This document shows positions 28,142 to 37,588 of a DNA stretch of 64,000 nucleotides, piece after piece (positions within the stretch are counted from its first letter, which is position 1; every line of letters starts with the position of its first letter). Where the stretch lies: NCBI GenBank assembly GCA_016700075.1, contig CP065000.1, positions 1,922,001 through 1,986,000 of the forward strand. Direction: 5' to 3'. The notes beneath the pieces were generated by a model that did no database searches, was not told the origin of the DNA, and was given only the letters and a program-made list of their open reading frames with translations. This DNA comes from Acidobacteriota bacterium (GTDB lineage Bacteria > Acidobacteriota > Blastocatellia > Pyrinomonadales > Pyrinomonadaceae). The position numbers and the translations under genes are program-made.

Positions 28142-30208
28142 ATGAAGAAAAGATTTTCGATATTGATAATGATAGCGGCTGCGGCTGTCGGCGCCTCGGC
28201 GCAGACCGTGAAACGCACACCGTTTGACGTGCAGAACTACGTCATCGACGCCACATTGAGCCCGAACGACCGTCGAATTGCCGCCACAGTGGACGTTACT
28301 TTCGTCCCGCTTGAGGATTCGAGGTCGTTCGCATTTGAACTCAACGGCTCGCTAAAGATCGACACGATCACAAAGATCACGCCCGGAGCCGTTCCGACTC
28401 CGACACCGCGAACGCCGCCTCGCGGAGCACAACCGCCGGCCGCGGTGAATAATATTACCTTCGTTCAGGATCCAACCAACGCCAGCGACCTAGGTCCGCA
28501 CGTCCGTGTTGACATCGGAGAGACCGCTGCAAAGGGGACGCCCGTTACTCTGCGTTTCAAGTACGCAGGGGTTTTGGATGGGCCTGCCGGTGGCCCTTTG
28601 CTTGCGAAACGGCTCGCATTTATAGGCAATGACCTCGGCTATTTGATGTATGCCGCACGCTGGTTCCCTTTTAATGATTACGCGGCAGACCTGGCGACGT
28701 CGGACGTTACGATCTCGTTGCCTGCCGGCTATCAGGTGGCCGGATTTTCCGATACGCAAATGCCTGCGGCCGCAGGTAAATACCGCTTCGTTCAGACCTC
28801 GCCGTCGCTTCCCGGCAATATCGCATACACGCGTTTCACCCCGCGATCGCTGCGTTTGGCTGATCAGGAGATAGTATTTTACACACGCCCCGGCACGGAC
28901 GACCAAGTAGCCAGATACGGAGAGACGCTCGGAAAGGCTATGTCTGAATATTCCCGGCGATTCGGCGCGGCTGCGACCGGAAACACGCTCAAGGTAGTTC
29001 AGATAGATGACGAGAGCCTGGAATTTTATTCAGCACCCGGAATGCTGTTCATAGGCGCCCGTCAGTTTGATGAGGCACGCGAAGTAACGCTCACACGTCT
29101 GCAGCGTGAGGCCGCATATCAATGGTGGGGAATGACTGTCGGACTGCGTTCGTTTGACGACGTTTGGCTATCGCAGGGCCTTGCGGAGTACAGCGCTTTC
29201 ACACTCCGTGAAGCCGGACTGGAACCTGCAAAGCTGGACCAACTCCGCCGCGAACTCCTTGAAAGGTCGCTCACATTTGAACAGACGGCATCTTTGCTGC
29301 GTGCTCCGGCCAACCTGGATGACCAGAGCACTGCCTATCAGTACATAATGTTCGGCAAAGGTGCCTTTGTCTTCAAGCTGCTCCGTGACACACTCGGCGA
29401 AGCGAAGTTCGAAGAGCTTTTGAGAACGTACCTGTCGGAATTTCGCGGAAAGAACGCCGGGATCGATGATTTTGAACGCCTGACCTCGCGAATCGCCGGC
29501 CAAAACATGCGTTACTTTTTCGCTCGTTGGGTCGAAGGAACGGGCGTACCCGAATTCACCGCCGATTACGAGATCCTGCGGACGCGGTCCGGCAAGTTCG
29601 TCGCCCGCGGCACGGTAAAACAGAACTACGACAATCTTCGCCTTCCCGTTGACATCCAGCTCCGTTCTGAGGGCGAGCAGGGCATTCACCTTGAAACGCT
29701 GCGTATTGACGAGGCAAGTGCTGATTTCCGTATCGAAACCGACGGCAAGCCGCTTGCTGTCATCATCGATCCGGGCTACAAGGTCCTGCGTATCTCACCC
29801 GAGCTTCGTGTGTCGTCCATAGCTCGACGCGGCATTGAGCAGTTCAAAGAAGGTAACTATGTCGAGGCACAGCAACAATTCGAAGCGGCACTGAAGCTGG
29901 ACCGCTCGAATTCATGGATCTATTACCATCTCGGCCTGCTGTTCTTGGAACAGCGAAACTACGATGTCGCCATCGACAATTTCAAGGCATCATTGTCAGG
30001 CAACCTCAATCCCGCGTGGCTGGAGGTTTGGTCGTTCATCAAAATGGGAAATGCCTATGACGCAAAAGGCGACCGCGTTCGTGCCGTTGCCGCGTATAAG
30101 CGTGCAGAAACCGGCGGCGACAACTATGATAACGCTCAGGACGCGGTAAAACGCTATTTGGCCAACCCGTACGACCCACGTGAGCGTCTGCTAAATTCAG
30201 GCCGTTAG
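28142..30208 (+). CDS. inactivated M1-family aminopeptidase-like protein with C-terminal TPR
   Basis: A 688-residue exported protein with a signal peptide ending near AQT (residue 21). Residues 25-200 form the M1-type beta domain, 240-510 the gluzincin catalytic fold, and 560-660 two TPR units. The zinc site HEIAHQWWG reads REAAYQWWG (Arg322, Glu323, Tyr326), and the third ligand, Glu of WLNEG, is Gln345 in WLSQGLAEY. The family's 18-residue spacing is kept. All three zinc ligands are lost while the fold is preserved, so this should be a pseudopeptidase with a binding or scaffolding role. Frame and codon use are intact, so it is not a decaying gene. Confidence 0.83.
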   Translation: MKKRFSILIMIAAAAVGASAQTVKRTPFDVQNYVIDATLSPNDRRIAATVDVTFVPLEDSRSFAFELNGSLKIDTITKITPGAVPTPTPRTPPRGAQPPAAVNNITFVQDPTNASDLGPHVRVDIGETAAKGTPVTLRFKYAGVLDGPAGGPLLAKRLAFIGNDLGYLMYAARWFPFNDYAADLATSDVTISLPAGYQVAGFSDTQMPAAAGKYRFVQTSPSLPGNIAYTRFTPRSLRLADQEIVFYTRPGTDDQVARYGETLGKAMSEYSRRFGAAATGNTLKVVQIDDESLEFYSAPGMLFIGARQFDEAREVTLTRLQREAAYQWWGMTVGLRSFDDVWLSQGLAEYSAFTLREAGLEPAKLDQLRRELLERSLTFEQTASLLRAPANLDDQSTAYQYIMFGKGAFVFKLLRDTLGEAKFEELLRTYLSEFRGKNAGIDDFERLTSRIAGQNMRYFFARWVEGTGVPEFTADYEILRTRSGKFVARGTVKQNYDNLRLPVDIQLRSEGEQGIHLETLRIDEASADFRIETDGKPLAVIIDPGYKVLRISPELRVSSIARRGIEQFKEGNYVEAQQQFEAALKLDRSNSWIYYHLGLLFLEQRNYDVAIDNFKASLSGNLNPAWLEVWSFIKMGNAYDAKGDRVRAVAAYKRAETGGDNYDNAQDAVKRYLANPYDPRERLLNSGR

Positions 30209-30236
30209 ATAATTGCGGTAATTGGAAATAAAAAAT

Positions 30237-30261
30237 GAGGCTGCCTTTTTCGGGCAGCCTC
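30237..30261. terminator. bidirectional rho-independent terminator
   Basis: GAGGCTGCC and GGCAGCCTC form a perfect nine-base stem around TTTTTCG. On the minus strand it is followed by ATTTTTTATTTCC, serving the TonB receptor that stops at 30288. On the plus strand TTTCAGTTT follows, serving the M1-like gene. Confidence 0.85.
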
Positions 30262-30287
30262 TTTCAGTTTCTCAACCGCAGGAGTTA

Positions 30288-33200
30288 TTAGAAGCGGAAC
30301 TTTGCACGGAACTGTCCCACGCGAGGTCCGCCAACGGTGTTGGTGATCTGACCGAAATCAACAGAATCCTGCAGGTCGCTGTTCGGATTACCGAGGTTGA
30401 TGGTGTTGAATATATTGAAGAAGTCAAAACCTACCTCGAAACTCATACGCTCGTTTATACGCGTGTTTTTCCCGAAGCTAACGTCGAAACGGTTCTGCGA
30501 AGGGCCGCGGAACGTATTGCGTCCGAGGTTGCCCCAAGATCCGAAAGCAGAAGTGAAACAGGCTGTGTTAATGACGTTCAGATTTCCGGTGCTGTAATTG
30601 CCGATCGCCTGATCTGCCGAACATGTGATATTCGGCCTGCCGAATCCCGCACGATACAGTCCGCCCGCTCCGCGCGTGACGCTGGTCAGCTGCGACGCGT
30701 TCGCGATCTCGGGCTCGGAAGCGAAGACCGTGAACGGCGAACCCGACTGCCACTGATAGAAGCCGCTCACTACCCAGCCGTTCGTCAGCCTGCTGCTGCT
30801 GTTGCCGTTCGGAACCTCCCAGACGAAGTTGGTGCTGAAACGGTGCGTTCTGTCGAAATCCGAAAGTCCCTTGTTGTTTGCAAGGTTGTTCGAATCGCCC
30901 TGTGCGATGAAGCCGCTGTTCGGGACGTCGGGTTTTCCGCTGCCCGCCGTGCTGCCGGGATCGGTCGACATAATGTCGATGGACTTTGAGAACGTATAAG
31001 ATACGTTTGCCTGCAGCCCTTTGGACATTCTCCGCGTCAAGCTGAATTGCCCGCCGTGATAGTCCGAAGTGCCCTTTGATTCCAGCAGCAACGCCTCAGG
31101 CACATTGAAACCGAGGATCGGTACGCGGGCCTCAAAGTTGATGATCGTTCCATTCGCCGACGAAAGGTTCAGATCTGTCTGATTAGTGACAGTGTTAAGA
31201 AAGCCGAACGCACGGCCGAGGCCGCGTGCACGGGCCGTCGAGCCTGCGTTGAGCGGGCCGTTCGGCGAGCCTGCGGCGACATACGCCTGATTGAAACGCT
31301 CGAAAATATGGTCCGGCGTGTTCGGGTCGTTCAGATCGAAGCCTTGGTTGAGTGCCCTTGCGATCAGCAGGTTCTTGCCCTTTGTCCCGACATAGCGGGC
31401 CTCAAACATCAGGTCCTTCATGAATTCGTACTGAACACCGACGTTCCATTGATGTACATAAGGCGTCTTCAGATCGCGGTCGATGGCACGAAACTCAAAT
31501 GTCTCAGCAATGTTTCCGCGAATACATCCGTTTCCTGTCAGCGGATCGCAAGTCAAGCCCGGAGCGTTTTGCGGAACACCTCGTGAATCCACAAAAACAG
31601 GTGTATTATCGCGGATCTGGTAAGCCCCATTCACACCTGTCGCACGGATGATGCGAAACGGCAGCCACTGATTTAGCGGGATGTTGGTCGGTACACCCGA
31701 GAATGCCGTCGGAATGCTTACGTTGCCGCTCGGCACCGTTATCTCAACCTCACGAAGGAAAGGATAATTTGAAAAGATAGTGTTGATGAACGCAGCCGAG
31801 GGCCGATCATAGAACATTCCGTATCCGCCGCGGACCACCACTCGATCACTGAATGCGTACGCGAAACCGACGCGAGGAGCGAAATTATTCAGGTCCTGTC
31901 CGTTCAGCGTATGATTGCTGTCGACCACCTGTGTAGCGTTGATGGCACCGTCAACAACCGCATTGCCTGTCGTGGCGACATTCTTAGGCACGATGAATCC
32001 CGAAGAAGGATTGTCGCACAATGCATTTGTGCCGCCGGTCGGAGCAAAACATGGAAGCCAAGGCTTGAGATCAAAGTTGCCGATGCGGCCGTTCTTTTCC
32101 TCGGGCCACATGAATAGCTCATAGCGAACACCTGCATTCACCGTCAATTTTCGTGTGACCTTCCAGTTGTCGGTGAAGTAGAAGCCGAGGTCGCGGAATC
32201 GGAAGCTCTTATCCGTGATGCCGTACTGCGTGTCGGCTTCGGTCGCGTTGCCTGTCAAAAGCTGTGTGAACGAGTCGAACTTCTCGAATTCGGTCGCCTG
32301 TTCCTCGGGCAGATTGGTGTCGTATTGGTGCTGTTTGAATTCACCGCCGAATTTGATGCTGTGTTTTCCTGCTGTCCAGCTAAGGTTGTCGCTTATGCTC
32401 CAAGTTGCCTGTTTGCGGCGGTTAAATGAATCATTCGGGCCGCCGAACGAGAAATTGGAGATGTTGTTGCGACCGATATAGTGGCCAAGGCGCGTCGTTG
32501 CGACGCTGTTGTCAAAGGTCGATGCCGGGTTGGTCACGCCGATGAAGGCGTTCGTGAAATCACCGGTGGAAAAATCCTCGGTCAGCCCGCGGGTATTGTT
32601 CAAATAGAAATACCCGAACCGAACTTCGTTAACGACGTTTTGCGAGAAGATGTGAGTGTTGCCGATCGAGAGTGTTCGGTTTCGGTCGTTCTTGCGAAGC
32701 GTGGTCGGCGAAACGAGCGAGCTGGGATCCGGGAACGAATCAAGGCCCGGGAAATTCGAAAAGAAGAACGTTCCGCTGAGATTGTTATTCTCCGTAAGTT
32801 GTCCATCCAAACGTGTTGTGAATTGGTGCTGCCTGAAAGATGAGGGCTCTACCGATATCACTTCGATAAGCGGATTATTTCGCTGGATGGTCCGCGTCGT
32901 AATTGACGGGAAATTGCCGTATTGGTACGAACCTGTTCCTGTCTGATCGACAATGCCGAGCGGTCGAAACAGTGTAGGCGTAGGAAGATAGAAACCGCCG
33001 GTAACGGGGTTGCGAAGATTGAATATCTTGAACGCCACGTCCGAGATGTCAGCCGCCGTGAGGCAGTTCGCTCCTGCACAGCCATTGAACTGGTTGAACG
33101 CGGCCGCCAACGCAGCTTTCGAACGGTCAGTGCCGAGTGCTGTCATGGCGAGCGGGAGAATAGTGCGTGTGCGTGCCGTCGAGACGAGCCCCGTTACCGC

Positions 33201-34133
33201 ATCGGTGAACTGATATCCGCCGAAAAAGAATGCCCTGTCCTTCTTTATGGGACCGCCCAAAGTAAAACCGAATTCTGTTCTGTCGGCCTGCGGTTTTTCA
33301 TTGCCGCTTTCCTGCAGAAAGAATTCGTTAGAATTGAATCGCTTGTTCTGCAGATAATAATAGGCAGAACCGTTTAGGCTATTGCCGCCGGATTTCGTAA
33401 CAAGCTGGAAATTGCCGCCGCCGCTGCGACCAGTTGACGCATCGTAAAGCGATGTCTGGAGCTTCACTTCCTGGAGCGTTTCCGGTGCCGGCGAGATGTT
33501 GTCGTTGAGCGAACCCTCGTTGCTTGTGATGTTGGTCGCATCCACTCCGTTAAAGAAGAGGCTCGTCGATGTCGTTCGCGTACCGTTCACAGACGGCGAG
33601 ATGTTGCCGCTGCCGTTCACTCCGACAGGTGCGAGTTCTGACGACACACCGGCTTCGGAGCCAAGCAGGCCCGTAAAACTGCGTGTAGATGTCGGCGTCC
33701 TGATAAGCTGTTCACCGCTGATCTGTCGCGAAATTGCGGGCGATTCAGCCTGAACGAGCGGTTGCTCAGCCAATACATCTACGAATACGTCCGAGATGCC
33801 GACGTCGATGGTCACATCTACGGTTCGGATCACCGATGCTTCAACCTCTATATTGCCGCTTACGGCTTTCTTGAAGCCTTCTTTATCATATGAAACTGAA
33901 TAGATGCCGACCGGCAGAACGTTGACCGTCCAGCGGCCGTCGCTGTCGGTCACAACATTGCGGGTTACATTAGTGGCTGAATTGCGAACCGTAACGGCCG
34001 CCCCCTGTATGACGGCACCGTTCGCGTCGCGAACCGTACCTGTCAGCGTGCCTGTCGCCTGAGCTTGCGCAGCCGGCGTGAATATTGCAATTGCAGCAAT
34101 TGCCAAGATCAATGAAAAGATGCTCGATCTCAT
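30288..34133 (-). CDS. Oar-like TonB-dependent receptor with CarboxypepD-regulatory domain
   Basis: A 1281-residue outer-membrane protein. Residues 1-25 are a signal peptide (cleavage after AQA), about 28-110 a carboxypeptidase-regulatory-like domain (GTLTGTVRDANGAVIQGAAVTV), about 125-245 a plug domain, then a large beta barrel ending in aromatic FRAKFRF. Such receptors take up undefined ligands with TonB energy or, like Oar, act in secretion and adhesion. The open frame reaches 34241, but the ATG at 34133 has AGGAG six bases upstream and begins the signal peptide. No SusD partner is nearby. A second, divergent receptor follows at 34373. Confidence 0.9.
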   Translation of the reverse strand: MRSSIFSLILAIAAIAIFTPAAQAQATGTLTGTVRDANGAVIQGAAVTVRNSATNVTRNVVTDSDGRWTVNVLPVGIYSVSYDKEGFKKAVSGNIEVEASVIRTVDVTIDVGISDVFVDVLAEQPLVQAESPAISRQISGEQLIRTPTSTRSFTGLLGSEAGVSSELAPVGVNGSGNISPSVNGTRTTSTSLFFNGVDATNITSNEGSLNDNISPAPETLQEVKLQTSLYDASTGRSGGGNFQLVTKSGGNSLNGSAYYYLQNKRFNSNEFFLQESGNEKPQADRTEFGFTLGGPIKKDRAFFFGGYQFTDAVTGLVSTARTRTILPLAMTALGTDRSKAALAAAFNQFNGCAGANCLTAADISDVAFKIFNLRNPVTGGFYLPTPTLFRPLGIVDQTGTGSYQYGNFPSITTRTIQRNNPLIEVISVEPSSFRQHQFTTRLDGQLTENNNLSGTFFFSNFPGLDSFPDPSSLVSPTTLRKNDRNRTLSIGNTHIFSQNVVNEVRFGYFYLNNTRGLTEDFSTGDFTNAFIGVTNPASTFDNSVATTRLGHYIGRNNISNFSFGGPNDSFNRRKQATWSISDNLSWTAGKHSIKFGGEFKQHQYDTNLPEEQATEFEKFDSFTQLLTGNATEADTQYGITDKSFRFRDLGFYFTDNWKVTRKLTVNAGVRYELFMWPEEKNGRIGNFDLKPWLPCFAPTGGTNALCDNPSSGFIVPKNVATTGNAVVDGAINATQVVDSNHTLNGQDLNNFAPRVGFAYAFSDRVVVRGGYGMFYDRPSAAFINTIFSNYPFLREVEITVPSGNVSIPTAFSGVPTNIPLNQWLPFRIIRATGVNGAYQIRDNTPVFVDSRGVPQNAPGLTCDPLTGNGCIRGNIAETFEFRAIDRDLKTPYVHQWNVGVQYEFMKDLMFEARYVGTKGKNLLIARALNQGFDLNDPNTPDHIFERFNQAYVAAGSPNGPLNAGSTARARGLGRAFGFLNTVTNQTDLNLSSANGTIINFEARVPILGFNVPEALLLESKGTSDYHGGQFSLTRRMSKGLQANVSYTFSKSIDIMSTDPGSTAGSGKPDVPNSGFIAQGDSNNLANNKGLSDFDRTHRFSTNFVWEVPNGNSSSRLTNGWVVSGFYQWQSGSPFTVFASEPEIANASQLTSVTRGAGGLYRAGFGRPNITCSADQAIGNYSTGNLNVINTACFTSAFGSWGNLGRNTFRGPSQNRFDVSFGKNTRINERMSFEVGFDFFNIFNTINLGNPNSDLQDSVDFGQITNTVGGPRVGQFRAKFRF

Positions 34134-34319
34134 GGTTACTCCTATATGGAAACTATTGATAATAAACTGTTTAGAGCTGCATACGATCGGCCTTCTATGC
34201 CGGCCGATACGCCCGTTCTCCCTAATATTCCTTGAAAGCAAATGAGAGAATATGCCTGCCGGGTTAATGAGAAGTTAAATCGCTGATAAAATTATGTGAA
34301 TTGTTTCGGACAGAAAAAT

Positions 34320-34347
34320 GCCCTGACATTCAGCCGAATGTCAGGGC
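34320..34347 (-). terminator. rho-independent terminator after the second TonB receptor
   Basis: GCCCTGACATTC, loop GGCT on the minus strand, GAATGTCAGGGC: a perfect 12-base stem followed on the minus strand by ATTTTTCTG. It lies 26 bases after the stop at 34373. Confidence 0.87.
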
Positions 34348-34372
34348 TAGCGGAGATAAAAAGGTCTTTCGA

Positions 34373-37354
34373 CTAAAAGCGGAATCTTGCTCCGAGCTGC
34401 ACCTGGCGCGGTCCGCCGAATCGGGCTGTTGACGGTGCCGAATACGGCACATCGGCCAGCACCGATGGGAAAAGGCCGGTCGGGCAGGTAATGTTCAGCG
34501 GATTGGACGGGTTCGCAAGCGACGGCGTACCCGTGCAGAAATTGCTGATCGCGTCCACACCGAAACCTTTGTTTGTATTGCGGGTGACGTTGAAAACCTC
34601 AGCCGAAATATCGAGCTGCTTGTTTTCGCCCAACCTGAATGCCTTCAGGAGCCGAACATCAAGATTGAAGAAATTCGGCTGTCGAAATGCGTTACGGCCT
34701 GATACGACCCCATTGACGACGGCCCGGTCATTGGCATCGTTCAGGTCGCTGCTGTAATCCTCACCGTCCTGAATGACCGCTGTGTATGGGAAACCGGTAC
34801 GCGTAACGATAATGCCGCTAAGCGTAAATCCGCGGCCCAGATCGACCAATCCGCTTACGTTCAGGTTGTGACGAACATCTTGTTTCGACGGGCCCGCTTC
34901 GAGCTTGAGGTTGAAAGGATTCAAGGTCGGCTGACGCGAGAAGTTGCGTTCATTCGAATCGTCGTCGCGGTTTCGCGCCCAAGTATAATTCGTTTCGAAC
35001 TGATAGCGCTTTGCAAATCGCCTACGCAGCGAAACGGTCAACGCGTTGTAATCCGAGTGCGCCGACGATTCGTTGATCTCAAGCTGATTTATCGCCGTGT
35101 TCGGGCGCGTTGTCGAGAATATCGGGAATCCGCTTGCCTGCAGTGTCGGCGGGAACAGATTGCGGTCGATCCTTCGCTGCAGGTTCCATGTGGACTGCCT
35201 TATGAGGCCGACCGTCAGCACGAGGTCAGCACCGATACGCTGCTCGACCGTTGCCGAAGCCTGGAATGACCTCGGGTTCCTGAAGTTTGGATCGAACCCA
35301 AATACTCTGGGCTTTACGATAAAGTTCGTAGGCAGGGTCGCAAGGCCGTTCGGATACGTGACTATGGCGTTTGGCCCGCGGAGATTGCAGTTCGCAAGGT
35401 TGACGACCGTTGAGTTTCGGCAGGCGGTCGTTTCGGCTATCTCAACTTCGCTGACCGTAAGCCCATTGTTCGTAGATACACGCTGGAACAGGTTTGCAGG
35501 CGTGCGAGCTGCAAAAATTCCTGCCGAGAGGCGTATGACGGTCGTACCGCGATTGCCGACGTCATACGTCAGTCCCGCACGGGGCTGCCATTGTGAGACG
35601 TCGTTGGGAATGCGTGCTGTTTGCGGTATCGCGAGGTTCGGTTTCTTGGGCTGCGGATTGATCTGTGCTTCCCACCGAAGACCGAAATTGATCTTGAGTG
35701 AACTGCTGACCTTGAAACGATTTTGAAAGAAAAGAGCGAACTCCTTAACTGTACCGCGATAGATAAGATCGTTCGGGTCGCTCGAAGCAAATGTCTGCCG
35801 GAATCGACGCGGCCGGCCGTTTAGGTAGTTGTCGAGCGATGTAGACACCAGATTTCCGCTGACCGTGCGGCTTTCAAAATCGAAGCGCGGCTGCGTGTTC
35901 GATTCCCGCTGCTGACGCACCTGGTTTACGTTTATATCCACACCGAAACGCATCTTGTTTCGGCCCGTGTCGTAACTGATATTGTCGGACAGCTGAGTTC
36001 TGACGGTCTCAAATCTTCGAGGCCGCGAACGGTCGCCGCCGAGCGTTCCGAAGTTTGCAATAACGGCCTGGCCGATGTTCGTATTCGGATCCTCGAGACG
36101 TTTGTCCGTTGCGACCTGAAAGCGAAACTCATTGATCAGGTTAGGATTGATCACGGAAACCAGGCCTGATTTTATGCCGTTGCTTGTGTTCTTTCTGGTG
36201 TAGTTGCCCTCGACCGCTACGTTCTGACGCGGATTCTCAAAGTTGAAGTTCTCACCGCGGAAACGCGTGTACGTGTGCTGTACTTTCAACGAATGCCGCG
36301 GATTCAGTGCCCAATCGATGCGCGTGAACGTCGCTGTCGGATTGTTCGTGCCGCGTGCCGGCCCTTCGTAGGCCAAGATGTTCGCCGGAACTACTTGTCC
36401 GGGAATTGTGTCGAATTTAACAAAGAACGGAACGCGTAAAAAGTTCTGCTCGATGCCGAAGAAATAGAAAACTTTGTTTCGTACGATCGGACCGCCGATA
36501 GAGCCGCCGAACTGGTTCTGAGCGTTGTCCTGCTCCTGGCCGAAAGCATCAGGCGACGTCAGCCGTCTGTTGCGATTGAAAAAGAAAGCCTCACCGCTGA
36601 TCTCGTTCGTACCCGATTTGGTAACGGCGTTAACAAATCCGGCTCCGGTGCGGCCGACCTCGGCAGTAGCGCCTGAGCGCACGACCTGAAATTCGCGAAC
36701 GGCTGTTTGTGGGAAAAAGAAAACGGCTTCGTTACCGCCGCGTTGGTTGCCCTGCAGCGCATCGTTGAAATCGGCGCCGTCAACGGCGACGTTCGAATTG
36801 ATCGAACGCTGACCGGAAATTACGAGTCCGCTGCGGTCGCCCTCCTGAATGACAGCAGGCGTCAGCTGGACGAATTCCGTAAAATTGCGTCCGCGTACCG
36901 GCAGATCCGCGACCAACCTCGGTGCGATAGTGGTTCCCGCCGACGCCGACTCGGTCTCCAGCGTATCAGTGCTGTCGGTAACTTCCACAACCGCGGTCGC
37001 CCCTTCGACCGACATTTGGATCTCTACGGGCGTGCTCTCGCCGACTGTCAAAGTTACACCGACCTGTGCGTCCGCAAAACCGGTGCTTTTTGCTGTGACA
37101 ATATATCGGCCGACGGGCAGAACGCTGGTTGAGAAAAGGCCGTTCTGATTTGTAGTAACGGTCCTTTCCAAATTCGTATCGCGATTCTTGATAACCACGG
37201 TGGCTCCCCGGATGACCGCTCCGGCCTGATCGCGGACGACGCCCTCGAGCGCGGCGCTACCGGCGTCGGATTGGCCGAAAACGCCGATCGGCAACAGAAT
37301 TAAAGCAAAGAATGCGAACATCCGCACTCTGGGTAATCCGTATCTTGTTAACAT
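34373..37354 (-). CDS. Oar-like TonB-dependent receptor with CarboxypepD-regulatory domain
   Basis: A 993-residue outer-membrane receptor. A signal peptide (about 1-28, ending near VFGQ) precedes a carboxypeptidase-regulatory-like domain (33-110, ALEGVVRDQAGAVIRGATVVI), a plug (about 130-250) with the VRGRNFTEFVQLTP segment, and a barrel ending FGGPRQVQLGARFRF. The start at 37354 has AGGAG eight bases upstream; the open frame to 37468 is an extension without support. It has the same architecture as the receptor at 30288, but the two differ in length and barrel sequence, so they probably have different ligands. Each is followed by its own terminator, so they are independent units. Confidence 0.9.
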   Translation of the reverse strand: MLTRYGLPRVRMFAFFALILLPIGVFGQSDAGSAALEGVVRDQAGAVIRGATVVIKNRDTNLERTVTTNQNGLFSTSVLPVGRYIVTAKSTGFADAQVGVTLTVGESTPVEIQMSVEGATAVVEVTDSTDTLETESASAGTTIAPRLVADLPVRGRNFTEFVQLTPAVIQEGDRSGLVISGQRSINSNVAVDGADFNDALQGNQRGGNEAVFFFPQTAVREFQVVRSGATAEVGRTGAGFVNAVTKSGTNEISGEAFFFNRNRRLTSPDAFGQEQDNAQNQFGGSIGGPIVRNKVFYFFGIEQNFLRVPFFVKFDTIPGQVVPANILAYEGPARGTNNPTATFTRIDWALNPRHSLKVQHTYTRFRGENFNFENPRQNVAVEGNYTRKNTSNGIKSGLVSVINPNLINEFRFQVATDKRLEDPNTNIGQAVIANFGTLGGDRSRPRRFETVRTQLSDNISYDTGRNKMRFGVDINVNQVRQQRESNTQPRFDFESRTVSGNLVSTSLDNYLNGRPRRFRQTFASSDPNDLIYRGTVKEFALFFQNRFKVSSSLKINFGLRWEAQINPQPKKPNLAIPQTARIPNDVSQWQPRAGLTYDVGNRGTTVIRLSAGIFAARTPANLFQRVSTNNGLTVSEVEIAETTACRNSTVVNLANCNLRGPNAIVTYPNGLATLPTNFIVKPRVFGFDPNFRNPRSFQASATVEQRIGADLVLTVGLIRQSTWNLQRRIDRNLFPPTLQASGFPIFSTTRPNTAINQLEINESSAHSDYNALTVSLRRRFAKRYQFETNYTWARNRDDDSNERNFSRQPTLNPFNLKLEAGPSKQDVRHNLNVSGLVDLGRGFTLSGIIVTRTGFPYTAVIQDGEDYSSDLNDANDRAVVNGVVSGRNAFRQPNFFNLDVRLLKAFRLGENKQLDISAEVFNVTRNTNKGFGVDAISNFCTGTPSLANPSNPLNITCPTGLFPSVLADVPYSAPSTARFGGPRQVQLGARFRF

Positions 37355-37535
37355 TAAAAATACTCCTGAAATAATTTGAAATTGGCTTCCAAAAGCTGCA
37401 TTCAGGCCGTTCGGCCACAACATTTCTGCATTGATTTTGGATATTCTTTTTCGAAAAATGGGCTGCAATATCCAAAACTATTTCAGGAAAGTTAACAAGG
37501 TGTGAATGCGATGTTAAGTGTTTGTTAAATCGAAA

Positions 37536-37569
37536 ACAGCCCTCGCCTCATACTCGAGGCAAGAGCTGT
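37536..37569 (-). terminator. rho-independent terminator after the amine oxidase gene
   Basis: On the minus strand ACAGCTCTTGCCTC, loop GAGTAT, GAGGCGAGGGCTGT (two G-T pairs) and then TTTTCGATTT. A 14-base stem 20 bases after the stop at 37589. Confidence 0.85.
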
Positions 37570-37588
37570 ATCCGTGATCTGAAAGTGT

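Noticed and set aside
34134..34241. Upstream start for the first TonB receptor
   Set aside because: The extra 36 residues precede a clear signal peptide, and AGGAG sits before the ATG at 34133. The same argument removes 37355-37468 for the second receptor.
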